Assembly (NCBI GenBank): GCA_012295275.1
Contig: CM022667.1
Span: 11,010,038 to 11,060,037, forward strand
Direction of reading: 5' to 3'
Source of the DNA: Chrysomallon squamiferum
Taxonomy: Eukaryota > Mollusca > Gastropoda > Neomphalida > Peltospiridae
DNA: 50,000 nt
The notes beneath the pieces were generated by a model. It had not been told where the DNA came from and made no database searches. It was given only the letters and a program-made list of their open reading frames with translations. Shown here one piece after another: positions 1 to 22,554 of this stretch. Every line of letters begins with the position of its first letter. Position 1 is the first letter of the stretch. A program made the position numbers and the translations under genes.

Positions 1-47
1 TCTCGGAATAGATCAGTGAGTAAAACATCAGTTAACTAGAACTCTTT

Positions 48-192
<145 letters not shown>

Positions 193-508
193 ACCAAAGA
201 AGAGAAAAACAATCACACAAATAGAGATATATAGATACATATCAGCTGACAATCAGACAAACAGACTTAAAGAGAAACAGACAGACAAACAGGGAGACAA
301 ACAATATGCAGTCAGAGAAAGAGATAGAGAGGTAGAGAGGGTCAGAGAGAGAGACATGCAGACAGACAAACAAAGAGACAGTGACGAAAATATACATATA
401 CGGAGAAAGAGATATAATTATATTAAGAGAAAGAAAAAAAAGCAGTGACTGTTTGAGAGAACGAGAGAGTCAGAGAAAGAGAGATAAAATAAAGTTAGAG
501 CGAGAGAG

Positions 509-660
<152 letters not shown>

Positions 661-1030
661 AGATGACAGGACTATCAGAGAGGCTGTACAAACTGAAACA
701 GGTAACTTGTGACAGTATCAAACTGCAAAGTTCTTTCGCGTCTCTGGGGCAAAACATGCAGAAATAACGATGCCGCTAATTTGTACAAACTTTGATGGCT
801 GCAACTTTCGACGCTGCGAGCAAAAACGGAAACGTACTGTGGCCGAGACAGTCGTATTCTGTAAATTAAGATGAGTCGCTACATTCGGATGTGCGCGACA
901 CTACGCAACCTCCCACCCTCGGAGACTCCCGCCCTCGCAGACTCCCACCCTCGCAGATTAGAGGGAACATTCCTTTGAGGAGTGTGCTAACATGAAAAAA
1001 GAAGAAGAAAAAAAAAATTTCAGATATCAG
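661..1030. other. Unassigned non-repetitive sequence with a short tandem motif
   Basis: No gene recognised. Three copies of a roughly 16-bp motif (ACTCCCACCCTCGCAG) lie at about 908-957, and a GC-richer block covers 740-900. Confidence 0.4.
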
Positions 1031-1117
1031 TAATGCATACTGTCCTATTGGAAAACAAATACATTGCGGGTGAATTTATGTGTGTCTGTCTCAGTATAAA
1101 TCTGTTTAGATATTTAT

Positions 1118-1215
1118 TTGCTATTACTACTACTACAACAGTATTTACTTCTAGTACTATCACTACTACGGTACTGTCCTACTACTATTACTATAAATAC
1201 AACACTATTTACTAT

Positions 1216-1264
<49 letters not shown>

Positions 1265-1375
1265 GTAGTAGCCGTACTTCATGCCGTTGCTGTTGTTGTT
1301 GTAACATTAGCAGAAGAAGTGTCATTAGTAGGAAGTATGTATTGTAGTAACAGTAGTAATAGTACTAGCTGTAGC
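1118..1375. repeat. (ACT)n turning into (AGT)-type repeat
   Basis: (CTA/ACT)n occupies 1123-1263. It then switches to GTAGTAG-type units (1263-1372), so the two halves are roughly inverted. Confidence 0.85.
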
Positions 1376-1379
1376 TTAG

Positions 1380-1792
1380 ACAAGCTAGGATTTTACTTAG
1401 GCGACTGCTCAACATTCGGTGAGCATTAATTATGATAATTATCTGTAACTGAAGACTAATCTATGTTACGCTAACTTCGCACATTGTATTTTCTGAACGA
1501 CTGGTTTTCCGTAGCAGCCAGTTCATTTCGACTATTTCAACTTGACTGTGCAACTGTTTCTTTCTTTCTTTCTTTGACAAAATCGGATGCTATTTTGTCT
1601 AATAAATACGTATGTATACGTCCGGAACTAAGAAATGGGTTTTCTGCAGCCAAAAATACAACTCTGCCATTGATTTACGCAAATGGGAACGGCCGTGGAG
1701 GTCGCTGGATCAGGTGTTAAGAATCATTAACAGGTATCTTTTATGATTCTTTATCTTATTTCCACCTGCGAACAGAAAGCGTCTGAATTGTG

Positions 1793-1829
<37 letters not shown>

Positions 1830-2280
1830 TTTAATAGAAAATTGAAAACATTTACTTTTATTATTATCCCAAAACATCATAAATTCTATTTGTAGATTTT
1901 AAAGAGTTGGGGATCCAGTTTTTTTAAAAGGAAGAAGAAGAAGCTGAAGAAAAAAAAGAAAAAAAACCCCAAAAAACCTAACGATAGAGGTGTTTCCCCA
2001 ACATGATCATGAGAAATCGTTGTCTGAAAAAAAAAAAAAAATAAAATAAAATAAAATAAAATAATAAAAGATGAAAAGAAAAGCAAATCAAGCTGAGATA
2101 TTTTATAAATTATTGTTAATGGACAACGCTGGCCGGAGAGTCTAAATTTTCGATTTGAAAAGGTGAATGTAATTTTAAACTGTCTTGTGCGTGGGAGAGC
2201 GAGACGACTGAGATTAGATGTTTGTTTAAAGTAATCCACAGCTGCTAGACAGCGGGATCCACTCTCAAACGATATCTCTT
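1380..2280. other. Intergenic, poly-A at 1799-1826, no gene recognised
   Basis: Mostly AT-rich sequence with homopolymer A at 1799-1826 and 2027-2040 and (ATAAA)n at 2041-2063. Open frames here show no domain. Confidence 0.4.
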
Positions 2281-2289
2281 GAGTTAATT

Positions 2290-2480
2290 ATACACACATT
2301 CACTCGTACATACATACATACATACACACATACACACATACACACATACACACATACACACATACATACATACATTCACTCGTACGTACATACATACATA
2401 TATACATACATACATATGTACATACGTACATACATGCGCGCACACATACACCTTATACAAACCAACATACATACAGATAC
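2290..2480. repeat. (CATA)n microsatellite
   Basis: Tetranucleotide CATA/CACA units with a CATTCACTCGTA block present twice (about 2298 and 2373). Confidence 0.9.
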
Positions 2481-2574
2481 ATAGGTATGTACATTAATGA
2501 ATTGTACATCATACACCTTCGATCCTACATATTATTAATATATATAATTAATATAATATATATATTATATATAT

Positions 2575-2869
2575 ACAGTAGTAGTAACAGTAGTAGTAAA
2601 AGAAGTTGTAGTATGGTAGTAGTAATAGCAGCAGTAAATATAGTAGTAGTGGTAGTGATAGTAATAATAGTGAAAGTAGTAGTAGCAATAAAATAGTTGT
2701 TGTAGTAGTGTTTGTAGTAATAGTAATGGTAGCAGTAATAGTAGTTCGATTTCTGTTGTGGTAGTAGCAGTAATACTTGTACTAGTAGTAGTAAGAGTAG
2801 TAGTCAGTATTGTTGTATTTATAGTAACGACATCAAGTACTACTACTACTGCAACTACTACTACTACTG

Positions 2870-2905
<36 letters not shown>

Positions 2906-3065
2906 TAGTATCGTTATTATTATTATTATTCTTACTATTGCTACTACTATTAGTACCGTTAGTCTGTTGTTACCACTACTACTACAACTACTACAACAAC
3001 TACCACTACTACAACACTTACTACTATTACTACTACTACTACTATTACTACTACTACTAATAAAT
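2575..3065. repeat. Inverted trinucleotide array: (AGT)n then (ACT)n
   Basis: The left half (2575-2825) is AGT-type and the right half (2830-3060) ACT-type on the same strand, so the arms can pair. Both halves are interrupted and decayed. Confidence 0.85.
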
Positions 3066-3299
3066 GCAACCGAGGTTACAAAGTACAGTATAAAACAATA
3101 GATTACTGTTCAGGTTTACACATTAAAAGGTTATTTTGAGGTGCTGGAGTTTTCTGAAAGTTTAGCACGACTAAATAAAATTGTCTTTGTTTCCCTCGAC
3201 ACCACCTGAAACACAGATAATAATTTTGTCTGCGTCTCGAAAATAAGCTGTGACAAATTAAAACATTTTGTAACAAAGATGTTAAGAACATTATTCTTG

Positions 3300-3645
3300 T
3301 CTAGCCTTTTTTTTTCTCTCTTTACATTTCTCCCTTATTTCTTCTTTCTTCATTTCTTTCTGTCTGTCTGTCTGTCTTTTGTTCTTCTTCTTCTCTTTTC
3401 CTTCTTTCTTCTTCTTTTTATTTTTTCTCTTTTTTTATTTTTCACTTCTGTTTAGGTCTTGTTTATTTTTTTCATCTTCTTCGTGTTTTTCTTCTTCTTT
3501 TTAAATGTTTCCTTTTTTCTTCTTTTTATTACTTTTTCTTCTCTTTTTCTGACTTTTTTCTCTTTTTTATTTCATTTCATTCCATTCATTTTTTTAAAAT
3601 TTCATATTCTAGTTAATTATTAATGAATATCTTTCTATCTGTCTG

Positions 3646-3711
<66 letters not shown>

Positions 3712-3780
3712 AGTCTATCTATATATATATTATAGATAGATATAGCTATAGATATAGATAGAGAAATAGATAGACAATTT
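3300..3780. repeat. Pyrimidine-rich tract and (TATC)n array
   Basis: Poly-pyrimidine T/C sequence covers 3300-3600. (TATC)n occupies 3641-3712, followed by TATAGATAGATA-type units to 3770, the reverse complement of the array. Confidence 0.85.
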
Positions 3781-3939
3781 TATTACGCATTTGAAACTCC
3801 TAAGCACAGTACATATTTAATTATTAGGTTTTTTTTTTAAAATACGATCCACTGCTTAATTCATCAGGTTATTATTATTATTATTATTATTATTGTTATT
3901 ATATCGCTGTAAATATTAAATAAAAATATATAGAAATGA

Positions 3940-4160
3940 ACCATCCCTAACTCCCCCATTGAAACATGACGTCATGAAGCACAAACAAATAACGTCATAA
4001 GATTCTTTTTCTGGTCTATCCCCAAGAGAGTAGTCTTTGAAACCTAAATGGTAAACTTTTATTTATTTTCTGACAAAAAAAAGTATTTAGTAAGAGGATG
4101 GGCTGTCAGTTTAGCTGCCTAATGAATTCATTATATTGATCATAAAATCTTGTACGGAAT
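3940..4160. repeat. Candidate dispersed repeat, copy A
   Basis: Shares AACATGACGTCA and AATAACGTCA at similar spacing with 40385-40560, plus weaker similarity around GTAAACTTTTATTTATTTTC. No terminal repeats are visible. Confidence 0.3.
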
Positions 4161-4530
4161 AATAATATATATATATTTTTAAAATAATGCATTTTGAAAA
4201 TGAGAAAAGGTTAAATAAAATTCACATAAAATTAACACAGAATTTGTGAAAGTTTTAAAATTTAAATTCATGTAGGCCACAAACAGTTTAAATAGTTTAA
4301 ACAGAAATGTCGTTAACATCTAGATTAATGTAAATCATATAGAATTAAAACAAAATTTTAATAATAATTTCAGGGGCTAATATCAGGCTGTCTTTATTAG
4401 GACGGTAAATCTTAATTAGAAAGGCAAACTGGAGGCGAGCAAAGTATGATGATAAAAATTATAATGTCATGTCGACCATTACTGATATATTACAAATAAG
4501 CAGATGTTTCATAATATTTTAAGAAAAAAG
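4160..4530. other. AT-rich intergenic sequence
   Basis: I see no gene, RNA or clear repeat here apart from short A/T runs. Confidence 0.4.
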
Positions 4531-4531
4531 G

Positions 4532-4565
<34 letters not shown>

Positions 4566-4665
4566 GAAGAAGAAGGGAATAAATGATTATAATTTGTTTT
4601 CTGGTTTTTGTTTTTTAAATTGTTGATTGATATCGTTAACTTCTATAATCATTTCTCGCTTTTTC

Positions 4666-4750
<85 letters not shown>

Positions 4751-4880
4751 CTATATGTATTTTTACTAAAAAATGAAAATACATACATACATACATATGT
4801 GTGTGTATGTCTATATGCATGTATGTATGTATGTATTTATGTGTATATATACACACACACACACACACGCACAACTTGTA
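4532..4880. repeat. Poly-A, (GA)n, (CATA)n and (CA)n cluster
   Basis: Poly-A lies at 4532-4557, (GA)n at 4666-4747, CATA/TATG-type units at 4780-4845, and (CA)n at 4851-4872. Confidence 0.9.
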
Positions 4881-5159
4881 CCAGAAGATTTTGCAATGCA
4901 AAGTGCCAAGCCTAATCATGCATATTACCTGAATATATTTATTTTTACGTTCATCCATAAGCACGTACATATTTCTGTACACATATATCCACTATTATTA
5001 GGCTGTTACCATTATTACGCATCTGAAAAAAATGGAATACAAACGATCTTTACTTTTATCAAAAATGTCCTTATTAACTCTCTCTGATTTTTTTATCTGG
5101 ATTCACCGCTTTTTTTTTTTTTTTTTTTTTTTCTTCATATTGGAAAAAAAAAAACAACT

Positions 5160-5545
5160 ATGAAGTCTAAAAAAACACAAGACCCAATCATGGCTCTCAG
5201 AATACGCGCGTTGGGAACCAGGAAGAATTTTTCTCATTGGCTGTCTGACCGTGAATATCAAATGGGCGCGCTTAAATTAAACAAAGACAGGCATGTGTAC
5301 GTGTGTATGTGTTGTCTGACGGTTGATCGTTTAGCGAGCTTTATTAAAGAATCACAGATTTATAGACGCCCCCGCTGTCACTGGGAGACACAGGCACGCG
5401 CAATACGGTTATTTCGCTTCATCCCCCTTGGGACCGCGTACATATAACAAATGGTTTGGGCATCACCACGGCAGTTTTTTCAATGTAGTTGTTGTCTAGA
5501 GTTTGTGTTAGAAAAGCAGTCAGGTTTTATTTAGGTTGTTTGAAG
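5160..5545 (+). promoter_or_regulatory. Probable promoter and 5' UTR of the CAP-domain gene
   Basis: This non-repetitive, GC-richer stretch lies directly upstream of the signal-peptide exon. An inverted CCAAT (ATTGG) lies at 5236-5240, with GCGCGC-containing sequence on both sides of it. No convincing TATA box is visible, so the start site is not defined. An open frame here (5160-5447) has no domain signal and I do not call it. Confidence 0.35.
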
Positions 5546-15929
<10,384 letters not shown>

Positions 15930-16345
15930 TCTTCAGTAAGGACAAAATATAAAAAAAGATAAACATTTCTTCATTTGGAAACATGACCAAGAACAACTAC
16001 AAATAATACGGTCTGTCGTGAAGACGATAATAACATTTCTATCGCTGTGAAAATGGTTTTTCAGAGATGCAGTTGGAACTAAGCATTCGTTTCAAAGACT
16101 TTAGAAAATGCTTTAAAGACATTCTCAAGCGTTTGGACACATTGTAAAGAAGCTTCGAAGATTCCAAGACGTTCCGAAGTCTTTTGAATACTTTTTTTAA
16201 AGACACTTCGAAGACGTACTGAGAACTTTTGGTGACGTTGTGCTAATATTTTGGATCGGTTAAAAATTGTATGTGTTTGTGTAGGTACAGTCTTGTTCGT
16301 GCGAGCGATTTTAATACTTTGAATAAAGTTATTAATCGGAATGAT
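15930..16345 (+). other. 3' UTR of the CAP gene with polyadenylation signal
   Basis: Non-coding sequence follows the TAA. AATAAA lies at 16322-16327 and is the first good polyadenylation hexamer downstream. Between 16090 and 16220 the sequence contains decayed short repeats around TTCGAAGAC and AAGAC. Confidence 0.5.
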
Positions 16346-16459
16346 TTTTGTCATGTTGTTCTATTGCAAAAATGAAAGATTTTGAAACCACCATCACCTC
16401 AACTAACAACAACATTATTATTGAAGAAGATAATGGGGGTTGATGATAACAATAAGAAC

Positions 16460-16680
<221 letters not shown>

Positions 16681-16699
16681 TGCACTGACATAAAGTGTT

Positions 16700-17285
16700 A
16701 AACAATATATTTTCAGATATGAGAAATAAACGTCTGTATACTTTTCGCAGAGCATTAACTCTGTGAACCAAATACGAACGTCAGTGTGTTGAATTTCACA
16801 TTCGCAGGATACACTGACGTTAATTGACGTAATGCGATACAGACAATGACGAAAATCCACCTGAAATCTTTATTATACGTGACCCACATCTCTAACCTTA
16901 ACGCACTCCTTAATGACAGCCTCTATTTTGGAAACTCACACTGGGATTAACATCACAAATCAGAGAGTTGTAAAATAGAGTTATCGATCTTGACTTCCAT
17001 TTTTGAATATGCATCATTACGGCAAAATTAGAAACGACAGTTAGTTTGTTTAACGCTTTTAATTGCCACAGCGTGATGCTTCTGCATCTGGGTTGAGTCT
17101 AATGTAGAAAAACATATTAGTGAATTTTAATGGGTTTGTTCTGTGTTTTATGTTATGCGTCATTACTGGGTACAGTAAGGTTACAAATGTGGTACACAGT
17201 GTCAGATGAAAGGAGCAATGAACTGTATTTTGTTTTCGAACTTTGTTTTAAGATTATTTTTTTATTGGACGTTATTTGTTTGTTA
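16700..17285. other. Unassigned intergenic sequence
   Basis: Non-repetitive sequence of moderate composition. I find no convincing open frame, splice pair or RNA. Confidence 0.35.
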
Positions 17286-17286
17286 T

Positions 17287-17495
17287 TACACTACTACGAT
17301 TTCTACTATTACTACAACCACTACTACTGCTAATACTGCTACTATTACTACTACTACTACTACTACAGTAACTACTATTTCTACTACTACTACCACCACC
17401 ACCACTACTAATACTGCTACTTCTAGTAGTAGTATAAAAGTACTGCAACTACTACAACTACTACTACTACTACCACTCCCCCTCTTCCTATTGCT
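17287..17495. repeat. (ACT)n microsatellite
   Basis: ACT/ACC-type units with a short AGTAGTAGT reversal at about 17424. Confidence 0.9.
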
Positions 17496-17927
17496 ACTAA
17501 TATAACGATGTGGGTTTTATTTTTTCGTTTTTTTTTCGTTTTTGTAATTTGTCTTTGTTTCTTTCTTTCTTAATCTTTATTTTTTCTAAGTTGTTGATCA
17601 TTTCTCTATCCATTATTTTCTTTTTCTTTTTGTTCTTTCATTAGTTTTTCTATTATATTTCATTTATTTTTAGATTGTAATTATTATTTTTTTTCTTATT
17701 TTCTTTATTTTTCACCCGCATTACAGAATATTCCCGCAAGTAATAATTATTTCTTTAACATTTTTTTTTTATTATTTTTTTTTTTATATAATAATATAAA
17801 GAAAAAGAAACGAAGTAATATATTTTGGATTTTTGTGAGTTTATTTTTTTAATATTCTATATAGTAATGTCTTTATGCCTGAGAATAGATAAAACAAACA
17901 GTAAAATACTATGCAGAAATAAAATGG

Positions 17928-17930
<3 letters not shown>

Positions 17931-18012
<82 letters not shown>
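17931..18012. repeat. (GA)n microsatellite
   Basis: Pure AG run. Confidence 0.95.
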
Positions 18013-18396
18013 CAAACAGACAGAGAACCAGAGAGACAGAGAAACAAATAGAAAGATCATTATATGCATATAACAAGGAATAATTATTTAAGATGTAATA
18101 TAATAATAATGTTTGAGGTAGACAAAAATATAAATAAAATACACATCAAATGTTTACACTGAGAGTTTGAAACCAGGTGCAGAAACTGGTAAAATGCATT
18201 GACAGTATACAACTAAATAAAGCTTTCATAAAACAAAGCTGTGTTACAAAGAGGTAATGAATATATTCTAATAATTACTTGCCATTTAAAGTAAATGTAA
18301 ACTGAACTTAAGCATTAAATAAATATGCCGATAAGTATAAATGAGAAAAAAAAACGACAATGAAATAAAATTTAAAAAGATTTAAAAAAATGAAAA

Positions 18397-18399
<3 letters not shown>

Positions 18400-18443
<44 letters not shown>

Positions 18444-18458
18444 ATAATGATGATGATG

Positions 18459-18536
<78 letters not shown>
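18400..18536. repeat. Poly-A joined to (ATA)n
   Basis: A40 at about 18401-18440 passes into (TGA)n and then (AAT)n to 18536. Confidence 0.95.
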
Positions 18537-18539
18537 TCT

Positions 18540-19330
18540 TTCTAGTATAGCCGAAATATACGTTGGCAATATAATATTGAGGCTTCACATAATAAATACA
18601 ATGATTTTGGTATTGGAACCAGAAGGGTCTAGAAACAACAATAAAAAAAACAACAACAACAACAACACAATAATAAAATGAACATAGATCTCATAAAAAG
18701 GATATAATCTATGTTAATCAAATTATACTACACCCACTTTTAGTTTTCTAAATACTTTAATGACCTGAATTATCTGGTATACTGTTTTATTGGGTTATCT
18801 CACGAATTTAAAAGTCCTTCAAATAATTACACCATAATATATTTATCTTAATGATGTTTATTCAAGAATATAAGAGGACTGTTTCTAAAGATAATCGGCG
18901 ACCATTCTTTATTAATGATAAAGTACTGAATCGTTGTTTTGTTTTGATCTCGAAGTGTTGCAACAAGAACTGCTGACACGTACAATCAGATTAAACAGTC
19001 AAAATTTTCTGTTTGCTAAAACAAATATAAGACTATTGAACGTTTTATCATACAGTGCAAATGTTCAAGTAATATTTCTATGCCAATTAAAAACATTCTT
19101 TAATATAAGATGCCTGAAAAACCCCACCCAAAATTTTTTTTTTTTAGGGTTTAAAATATTAATAATGTCCTTGTTTTTTTTTATTTTGAAACAGAAAAAA
19201 AATTCTTTTCATACTGGACAAAAGGATGTTTCACTAAAAAAAAAAAAACATTAAAAAGAATAAAAATCCTTCATTTCTAGGATCAAAGAAATATAGTGCT
19301 CTAAATACAAATGATTTTCTTCCACTAGCA
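18540..19330. other. AT-rich intergenic sequence
   Basis: No gene recognised. Homopolymer A/T runs lie at 19131-19145 and 19238-19249. Confidence 0.4.
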
Positions 19331-19369
19331 TTTATTATAGTCTCAATGAAAACTTTAGAATATAATAAA

Positions 19370-19875
19370 ATGTTCTTGTCTAGATTATGTTTCTGTATCT
19401 AGAACACATTGTCTTTTTATCTAAAGTAACCTTTAGAACATCATAAAAATGTCCTTGTCTAGATTATGGTTTTCTGTGTAGAACGTAAATGTTTTTTGGA
19501 CTAGAATACGATTTTGAGTCTAGAACAATAAAATGTTCTTGTCTAGAATGTTTTTTTTTCTGTCTAGAAAAATGTAACACCTTCTTGTTTAAAACATATT
19601 TCTACGTCTAAACAGTAATGACGTCATAATGTCTGGAATGCTCCTTTTTCTAGAACACAATACGACTTTCTTGTCTGCAACGTTTCTGTTTCGAGAGGAT
19701 AATAACTGCAGAATATTTCTCTTTCTAGAACATAATAACGTCTTCTTCTCTAGAACAGAATTATGTATCTAGAAAATAATGACACTTTTCTTGTCTAGAA
19801 AAGAAAAACGCTTCGGTTTCTAGATAACTACGTATTCCTGCCTGGAACACTAGTCAGTTTCGTCTAGAATACGTT
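19370..19875. repeat. TCTAGA-centred degenerate minisatellite
   Basis: Many diverged copies of a unit containing GTCTAGAACA and AATAAC/TTCTTGTCTAGAA, with spacing near 25 or 50 bases. It ends ten bases before the stop codon of bursicon-like paralogue 1, so it probably includes that gene's 3' UTR. Confidence 0.75.
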
Positions 19876-19884
19876 TAAGGTAAT

Positions 19885-20309
19885 TTAGCACGGAGAACAG
19901 GAACAAGTCAATGGAATGTCCACTCTCACCCTGACGTACTTGAAACCTCGCCGACGTCGTTTGGCGCATCGGATCGACACGTGAGCCCTCCTCGACGTCA
20001 GCGCCCGACAACATCGTCGCGACGTCGTGTCACTAAGCAGAATATCACTGAGAGACAGAGAGTTCAAGCCACAGCTCCCGGAACATTCGAATGTTGGCAC
20101 GATCTTCGGCAAACAGTTCCTGCGTTCGATTCTGTGCAGTGCTCGTTTACGACGACACGGTGACAACAACGATGACGTTGAAGATGACGATGATGATGAT
20201 GATGATGACGTCGTCTGAACACTGCTGCAAATAAGTGCTACGATGAACAGAATCACGAGAGTCGTTTGAGGCCACGAGGTTAACCTTGGTAACGCCGCCA
20301 TTATAGAAT
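19885..20309 (-). CDS. Bursicon-alpha-like cystine-knot secreted protein, paralogue 1
   Basis: Single coding exon; ATG at 20301-20299, stop at 19885, 138 aa. An acceptor (TTCATTTCAG) ends eight bases before the ATG, so the exon begins at 20309 and an upstream exon is expected. Residues 1-29 are a signal peptide, and residues 32-44 are almost all serine, encoded by a trinucleotide repeat. The C-terminal cystine knot has ten cysteines (49, 63, 73, 77, 97, 98, 112, 133, 135, 138), with NCLPKIVPTFECSGSC and a terminal CSCSPC. The pattern follows bursicon alpha, but RRCC replaces the usual SCxCC, so one cysteine is missing. Bursicon is a secreted heterodimeric hormone acting on an LGR-type receptor; whether this paralogue dimerises is unknown. 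It is rich in arginine (RRRR at 115-118). Distant gremlin- or norrin-like relatives are an alternative. Confidence 0.75.
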
Positions 20310-20466
20310 CTGAAATGAATTAATGAAGTTATTATTTTCTGTAAGATAAAAGAAAAAAGAAAAAACAACAACATGTGGTTAGAATAAAATAAAAAAGAAA
20401 ATCCAGTTGTTGTTTTGTTTCTGTTTTTTTTTCATTGAACTGTATTCTCATAACTTCTTCGCCAAT

Positions 20467-20590
20467 AATAATAATAATAATAATTATTATTATTATTATT
20501 ATTTGTTATTGTTTTGTTGTTGTTGTTTTTTGTTGTTGTTGCTGTTGTTGTTGTTTTTGTTGTTGTTGCTCTTGTTGATGTTGTTGTTAT
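20467..20590. repeat. (AAT)n and (TTG)n cluster
   Basis: AAT/ATT units, then TTG units. The same kind of tract borders the related segment at 29470-29600. Confidence 0.85.
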
Positions 20591-20924
20591 TGTCAGTTTC
20601 ATTGTTACATTCCTATTCATTCCTGTTCATTACCTACATACTAATTATTATCTACATTTCATACAAACCAATCGAAAAATGTCGGTATCTACATTATATT
20701 TAATCACACTCCAAAAATACCACACATAATAATAATAATACAATAGCTATGTTTTATCGTCTGCTTCTCTATTTATTCGGCGAAACTAACTCCTCCGACG
20801 GGCGAATATTATCCACCAATGAACAGGGCCGACACAAACACGAAGTCGGCTGCCGTATTCGGAATCTCACGTTCCGTAATTGCGTCGGCCTATCTTCGGG
20901 AATCTCCGTTCTACGCTCGTTCTT
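20576..20924 (-). pseudogene. Truncated, frameshifted copy of the 3' end of bursicon-like paralogue 2
   Basis: Matches 29590-29966, covering the last part of the paralogue-2 coding sequence and its 3' flank. Within the coding part I see no substitutions over about 170 bases. A 16-bp deletion after 20899 (between two TCGG repeats) removes the codons around Cys93 and shifts the frame. The copy stops at about 20924, close to a (CTA/CTG)n tract. The non-coding flank (20590-20745) is clearly more diverged than the coding part. It lies inside the intron of paralogue 1. Confidence 0.85.
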
Positions 20925-20956
20925 CTATAATTTTATTCTATTCCGACGTAATTTGC

Positions 20957-21072
20957 TATTACTACTACTACTACTGCTGCTGCTGCTACTGCTGCTGCTG
21001 CTGCTGCTGCTGCTACTACTACTACTACTACTACTAATAATAATAAGAAGAAGAAGAAGAAGAAGAAGAAGA
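20957..21072. repeat. (CTA)n/(CTG)n/(AAG)n cluster
   Basis: Trinucleotide units of three types in succession, beginning about 30 bases from the break of the bursicon-like fragment. Confidence 0.9.
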
Positions 21073-21074
21073 AA

Positions 21075-21370
21075 ATTCCTAAACGATATACGCTCGAAAC
21101 AACTTTGATACGTCAAACGGCGAGTTAGAACGGGATTTAAAGCTAGAGTCCAGCGAGCCGGAACTGGGCTATGGCCGACTGCGCTTGTGGTATGTGGTCT
21201 ACCGCAGATGGTATCGTAACACTATATTAGTTAAGAAGGAAATATTTGAGTTATTTAGCGGGTTACTTGCTGGAGCAGCAAACTGTGTTATCCCGTGAGA
21301 TACGACTCTTCAAGGTCGAAAATTGTTTTTGACCGATTTTTTAATTTTAAATGACACTGTCGCTTCTTTT
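21075..21370. other. Unassigned GC-richer block
   Basis: Non-repetitive and higher in GC than its surroundings. Short open frames read, for example, LLAGAANC, which I could not tie to a family. No splice context was established. Confidence 0.3.
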
Positions 21371-21779
21371 TGTTTGTGTGCTTATTTTGATCGTTAGTTA
21401 GTCTATTTCTTTCTCTGTCTGTGTTTTTTTTTTTTTTTTTTTTTTTTGAAATGTTCTGTGCTTGTTATTTGTTTCTTTCTTTAGTTTATTGCTTTTTTTT
21501 TTTTTTTTTTTCATTATTTGTTTACTTGATATGTTTTCTAAACTTAAAAGTCATAGTATAGCTTTAATACAAAGCGATTCACGTTTATTTTTATTATTAT
21601 TTTTTTTTATTTATTTTGGAAATGTTAGAAAATATATTTACATTTCTTGTTTATGTTATCAAAGTAAGAACATTCAATAAACAGTAAAATAAAAACTAGC
21701 AAACAAAATAAATTTGCACTTTTAATCGTTCGAAACACCAGAGATGCTTTTCAACAAAGCAAATAATCAGGTGCACATA

Positions 21780-21959
21780 TGTATACATATATGCATGGAT
21801 GTATGTTTGTATATATGTACGTAGGTATCTATGTAGGTATCTATCTATGTATGTATTATGTATGTATGTATGTATGTATGTATGTATATAGGTAGGTAGA
21901 TATGTTTGTAAGTGTGCATGTATTTGCACAAAGGGATGTGTGTGTATACTAGTATATAT

Positions 21960-21998
<39 letters not shown>

Positions 21999-22012
21999 CA
22001 TACATACATACA

Positions 22013-22070
<58 letters not shown>

Positions 22071-22165
22071 TATCTGTGTCTACGCAAACCTACACAAAAA
22101 CGCACACAGAGACACAGACAGACATATATATATATTTGCACACACACACACACACACACAAACAC
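21780..22165. repeat. (TATG/CATA)n and (TA)n and (CA)n cluster
   Basis: TATG units to about 21900, then (CA), (TA)n at 21974-21997, (CATA)n at 21999-22040, (TA)n at 22041-22066 and (CA)n at 22139-22158. Confidence 0.9.
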
Positions 22166-22454
22166 ACATATGTATCTCTGTCTGGCAAGCTATCTCTCTG
22201 GTTAGCAATCTGTTTATCTGTCTGCCTATGTATCTAAATGTACTATAAATTAAAATATAAAGACGCGGTCACACAGTCTGATGCAATAGAACGATATCTT
22301 TATATCGATACGAAAAAGTATATGGAAGACGTGACAGTTAACATTTTGCTTGTATTAAGAATTTACGTTTGTGTTTGATACGTCCAATGATTATATTCAG
22401 GGGCGGATCTTTTAATTAAGAAAAGGTTCTGTAATAATATATATAGGATAGAAA

Positions 22455-22511
22455 TAGTAGCAGTAGTACTAATAGTATTAATAGAATTTGTGGAAGAAGT
22501 AGTAATAGTAA

Positions 22512-22554
<43 letters not shown>

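Noticed and set aside
21121-21330. Possible mitochondrial-carrier-like fragment (LLAGAANC)
   Set aside because: The match is only a few residues, the frame stops at once, and no carrier signature motif is present.
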